NCBI RefSeq assembly: GCF_003143855.1
Contig: NZ_QFRK01000030.1
Span: forward strand, 44,186 to 106,660
Length of the DNA stretch: 62,475 nucleotides
Direction: 5' to 3'
Source of the DNA: Streptomyces sp. NWU339
GTDB taxonomy: Bacteria > Actinomycetota > Actinomycetes > Streptomycetales > Streptomycetaceae
The notes below the pieces were generated by a model, which was not told where the DNA came from, searched no databases, and saw only the letters and a program-made list of their open reading frames with translations. The translations under genes were made by a program, and so were the position numbers. Of this stretch, positions 60,971-62,475 are shown piece after piece. How positions within the stretch are numbered: position 1 is the stretch's first letter; every line of letters starts with the position of its first letter.

Positions 60971-61123
60971 TCAGCTCCCCTGACCGGCGTGCTCATAGGT
61001 GATCAACGGTGTGTTCGGCTGGTCGGGGGTGGCATCGAGCAGCGCGACCACGCCCAGGGCCGCGCCCACGGCGAGGGCCGAGGCGAGCACGACCGTCAGC
61101 GCGGCGGCGAGCAGTCTGGACAT
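60971..61123 (-). CDS. Small membrane/secreted peptide, DUF2613-like
   Basis: 50 residues from ATG 61123. One hydrophobic helix (LLAAALTVVLASALAVGAALG, residues 4-24) is followed by VVALLDATPDQPNTPLITYE and a polar tail AGQGS. This fits DUF2613, a family of about 50-60-residue actinobacterial membrane peptides. An in-frame extension to 61327 is not coding-like. It lies three bases before the PucR-type gene and is divergent from the DUF3068 gene. The function is unknown. Confidence 0.7.
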   Translation of the reverse strand: MSRLLAAALTVVLASALAVGAALGVVALLDATPDQPNTPLITYEHAGQGS

Positions 61124-61376
61124 CTCAGGGTCAGCCTCTCTGGTCGGAGGATTTCCCCACCCCCCGAAAGCGCGTTCCGCCACCCTTGTCCGTGGTTCCC
61201 CAGTGTCGAGTGCGCATTGACACTCCGTCAAGGGGCGTTTACGGTTCCCGGCCCAGAGGGAGTTCGGTCCCGGGCCGCAGGGGGTGCCGGATGGCTCCGC
61301 CCCTCTCGCACGCGCGTTTTCCTCCACGGATCCGGCCTGTCAGCGCCGATCCGTCCCAAGCCTCTGGAGTGCCCGG

Positions 61377-62348
61377 ATGCGCCGTACAGCCTCCCCCCTT
61401 TCCCTGGTCGTACTCGGTTTCGGAACGTTTCTGCTGGTGCTGGCCCCCCTGTTGGCCTGGTACGTGCAGCCACGTGCCGCGGTGAACCCGGTCGACATCG
61501 ACACCACCGCCGTCTACACCGGCTCGGGCAGTGTGTTCGACCTCGACCGGGTCGAGACCGTGCCGGGTCAGGCGATCACCGTCACCCAGCGGGTGCGCGG
61601 GAACGTCGAGGCGAGCGTGGACAGCGGGAACGCCGTGTGGGACGTGATCACCACGGTGGACACCGACGCGTCGCTGCCGGCCGCCGACCCGCACGACGCG
61701 CTGGACTTCTCCCCGCACCGCTGGGTGCTGGACCGCAGGACCACGAAGCCGGTCCATTGCTGCGAGGAGAAGCCCCGCATCGAGGGCGAGGCGTACCTCA
61801 AGTTCCCCTTCGACGTGCAGAAGCGCTCCTACCAGTGGTGGGACAACACCCTCGGCGACACGGTCGTGATGCGCTACCGGGGCACCGAGAAGGTCCAGGG
61901 GTACACGGGTTACCGGTTCACCGCCTCGGTGCCGGCGACGAAGACCGGTACCCGGCTGGTGCCGGGCACCCTCGTGGACCAGCCGGACCGCCCGCAGGTG
62001 CTGGCCGAGGAGTGGTACTCCAACCACGGCCTCGAGCTGGTCGTGGACCAGGCCACCGGCCGGGTGATCTACGCGCAGACCGGTCCGAGGCGCACGCTGC
62101 GGGCACCGGGTGGGGACGAGGACGCGGCGGTCCTGCTGGACGCGGAGAAGCTCGCGTTCACGACCGCGACGCAGAAGGAGGCCGTACGGCAGGCGGAGCG
62201 CGACAGCGGACAGCTGCGCATGGTGGGAGAGACCCTTCCGGTCGGCGCGGCCGTGGCGGGATTCGTGCTCGCGGTGGTCGGCGGGATTCTGGTGGCACGT
62301 GGCCGGAAGGAGGAAGAGCGTCCCGGTTTGCCCGGTACCGCTCGGTGA
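61377..62348 (+). CDS. DUF3068 (porin PorA-like) membrane-anchored protein
   Basis: 323 residues from ATG 61377 (GGAG upstream). An N-terminal helix (LSLVVLGFGTFLLVLAPLLAWYV) and a C-terminal helix (LPVGAAVAGFVLAVVGGILVA) hold an extracellular domain of about 260 residues with beta-rich blocks VYTGSGSVFDLDRVETVPG, SPHRWVLDRRTTKPVHCCEEKP, KFPFDVQKRSYQWWDNTLG and YTGYRFTASVPATKTGTRL. The adjacent Cys-Cys in VHCCEEK is notable. The family is named from similarity to a corynebacterial porin, but with terminal anchors this is more likely a wall-facing protein of unknown role. Tail RGRKEEERPGLPGTAR is cytoplasmic. Confidence 0.87.
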   Translation: MRRTASPLSLVVLGFGTFLLVLAPLLAWYVQPRAAVNPVDIDTTAVYTGSGSVFDLDRVETVPGQAITVTQRVRGNVEASVDSGNAVWDVITTVDTDASLPAADPHDALDFSPHRWVLDRRTTKPVHCCEEKPRIEGEAYLKFPFDVQKRSYQWWDNTLGDTVVMRYRGTEKVQGYTGYRFTASVPATKTGTRLVPGTLVDQPDRPQVLAEEWYSNHGLELVVDQATGRVIYAQTGPRRTLRAPGGDEDAAVLLDAEKLAFTTATQKEAVRQAERDSGQLRMVGETLPVGAAVAGFVLAVVGGILVARGRKEEERPGLPGTAR

Positions 62349-62475
62349 ACACTCACGGACTGGAGTGACTTCCGAGTCGACAGGACCCGAAATTGTCACC
62401 CCGGTGAGTAGCCCTGGGGGACGTCTGGGCGAAAACTGTCCATCCCCACCCTGCCCACCCGCATTCCTCCCACCC

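Overview
The window is chromosomal DNA of a Streptomyces. GC content is very high, third codon positions are almost all G or C, GTG and TTG starts are common, and the gene order matches the conserved core around the fatty acid synthase operon (fasR-fabD-fabH-acpP-fabF) and aceE of S. coelicolor relatives. No tRNA, rRNA, CRISPR array, integrase or transposase was seen. The window looks like core chromosome with a few decayed or repeat-rich patches.

Layout. 0-3 kb (minus strand): a truncated DUF475 membrane protein, two TerD proteins, a peroxiredoxin and DUF3052. 3-6 kb: aceE, ending in a very long palindrome. 6-11.5 kb: a DHA2 efflux pump divergent from a TetR regulator, a DUF1023 hydrolase, a DUF4429/SHOCT protein, a MITE-like repeat and a VOC protein. 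11.6-17.4 kb: a three-gene minus-strand operon (helical protein, HSP90-family ATPase, large TPR protein). 17.9-20.8 kb: MerR, GNAT, serine hydrolase, a hypothetical and a lipoprotein, mostly with leaderless-type promoters. 20.9-24.9 kb: a secreted subtilase between decayed pieces of an ATPase/XRE/DUF397 module, the whole bracketed by two 88-nt direct repeats with complementary ends. 25-30.7 kb: pirin, fasR and the FAS II operon. 30.7-37.2 kb: DUF3145, an SGNH lipoprotein, an aldose epimerase, EI24, a quinone-reductase-like enzyme divergent from MarR, a second MITE-like repeat and a zinc-ribbon membrane protein.

37.4-46.3 kb: a sugar uptake and oxidation cluster: enolase-superfamily dehydratase, zinc dehydrogenase, TIM-barrel protein, ChvE/GguA/GguB-type ABC transporter and a secreted aldose epimerase. 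46.4-49 kb: a HisC-like aminotransferase with a Pro/Gln tail and a secreted protein built of GRGD(Y/H) repeats. 49.7-54.1 kb: a Tat-exported GH35-like protein that seems to lack both catalytic glutamates, and a GH51 arabinofuranosidase. 54.7-57.8 kb: a tightly coupled operon of a small HExxH protein, a DUF6545 membrane protein and an FAD-dependent oxygenase. 57.9-62.4 kb: SMP-30 lactonase with IclR, a PucR-type regulator with a 50-residue membrane peptide, and a DUF3068 protein.

How the parts fit. FasR is the expected activator of the adjoining fab genes, which use acetyl-CoA made by AceE. The ABC transporter, dehydrogenase, dehydratase and the distant SMP-30 lactonase could form a non-phosphorylating sugar oxidation route. 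Near-identical 17-bp IclR-like sites lie in front of the dehydratase and iclR, and a weaker one in front of the arabinofuranosidase, which suggests one regulon spread over 22 kb.
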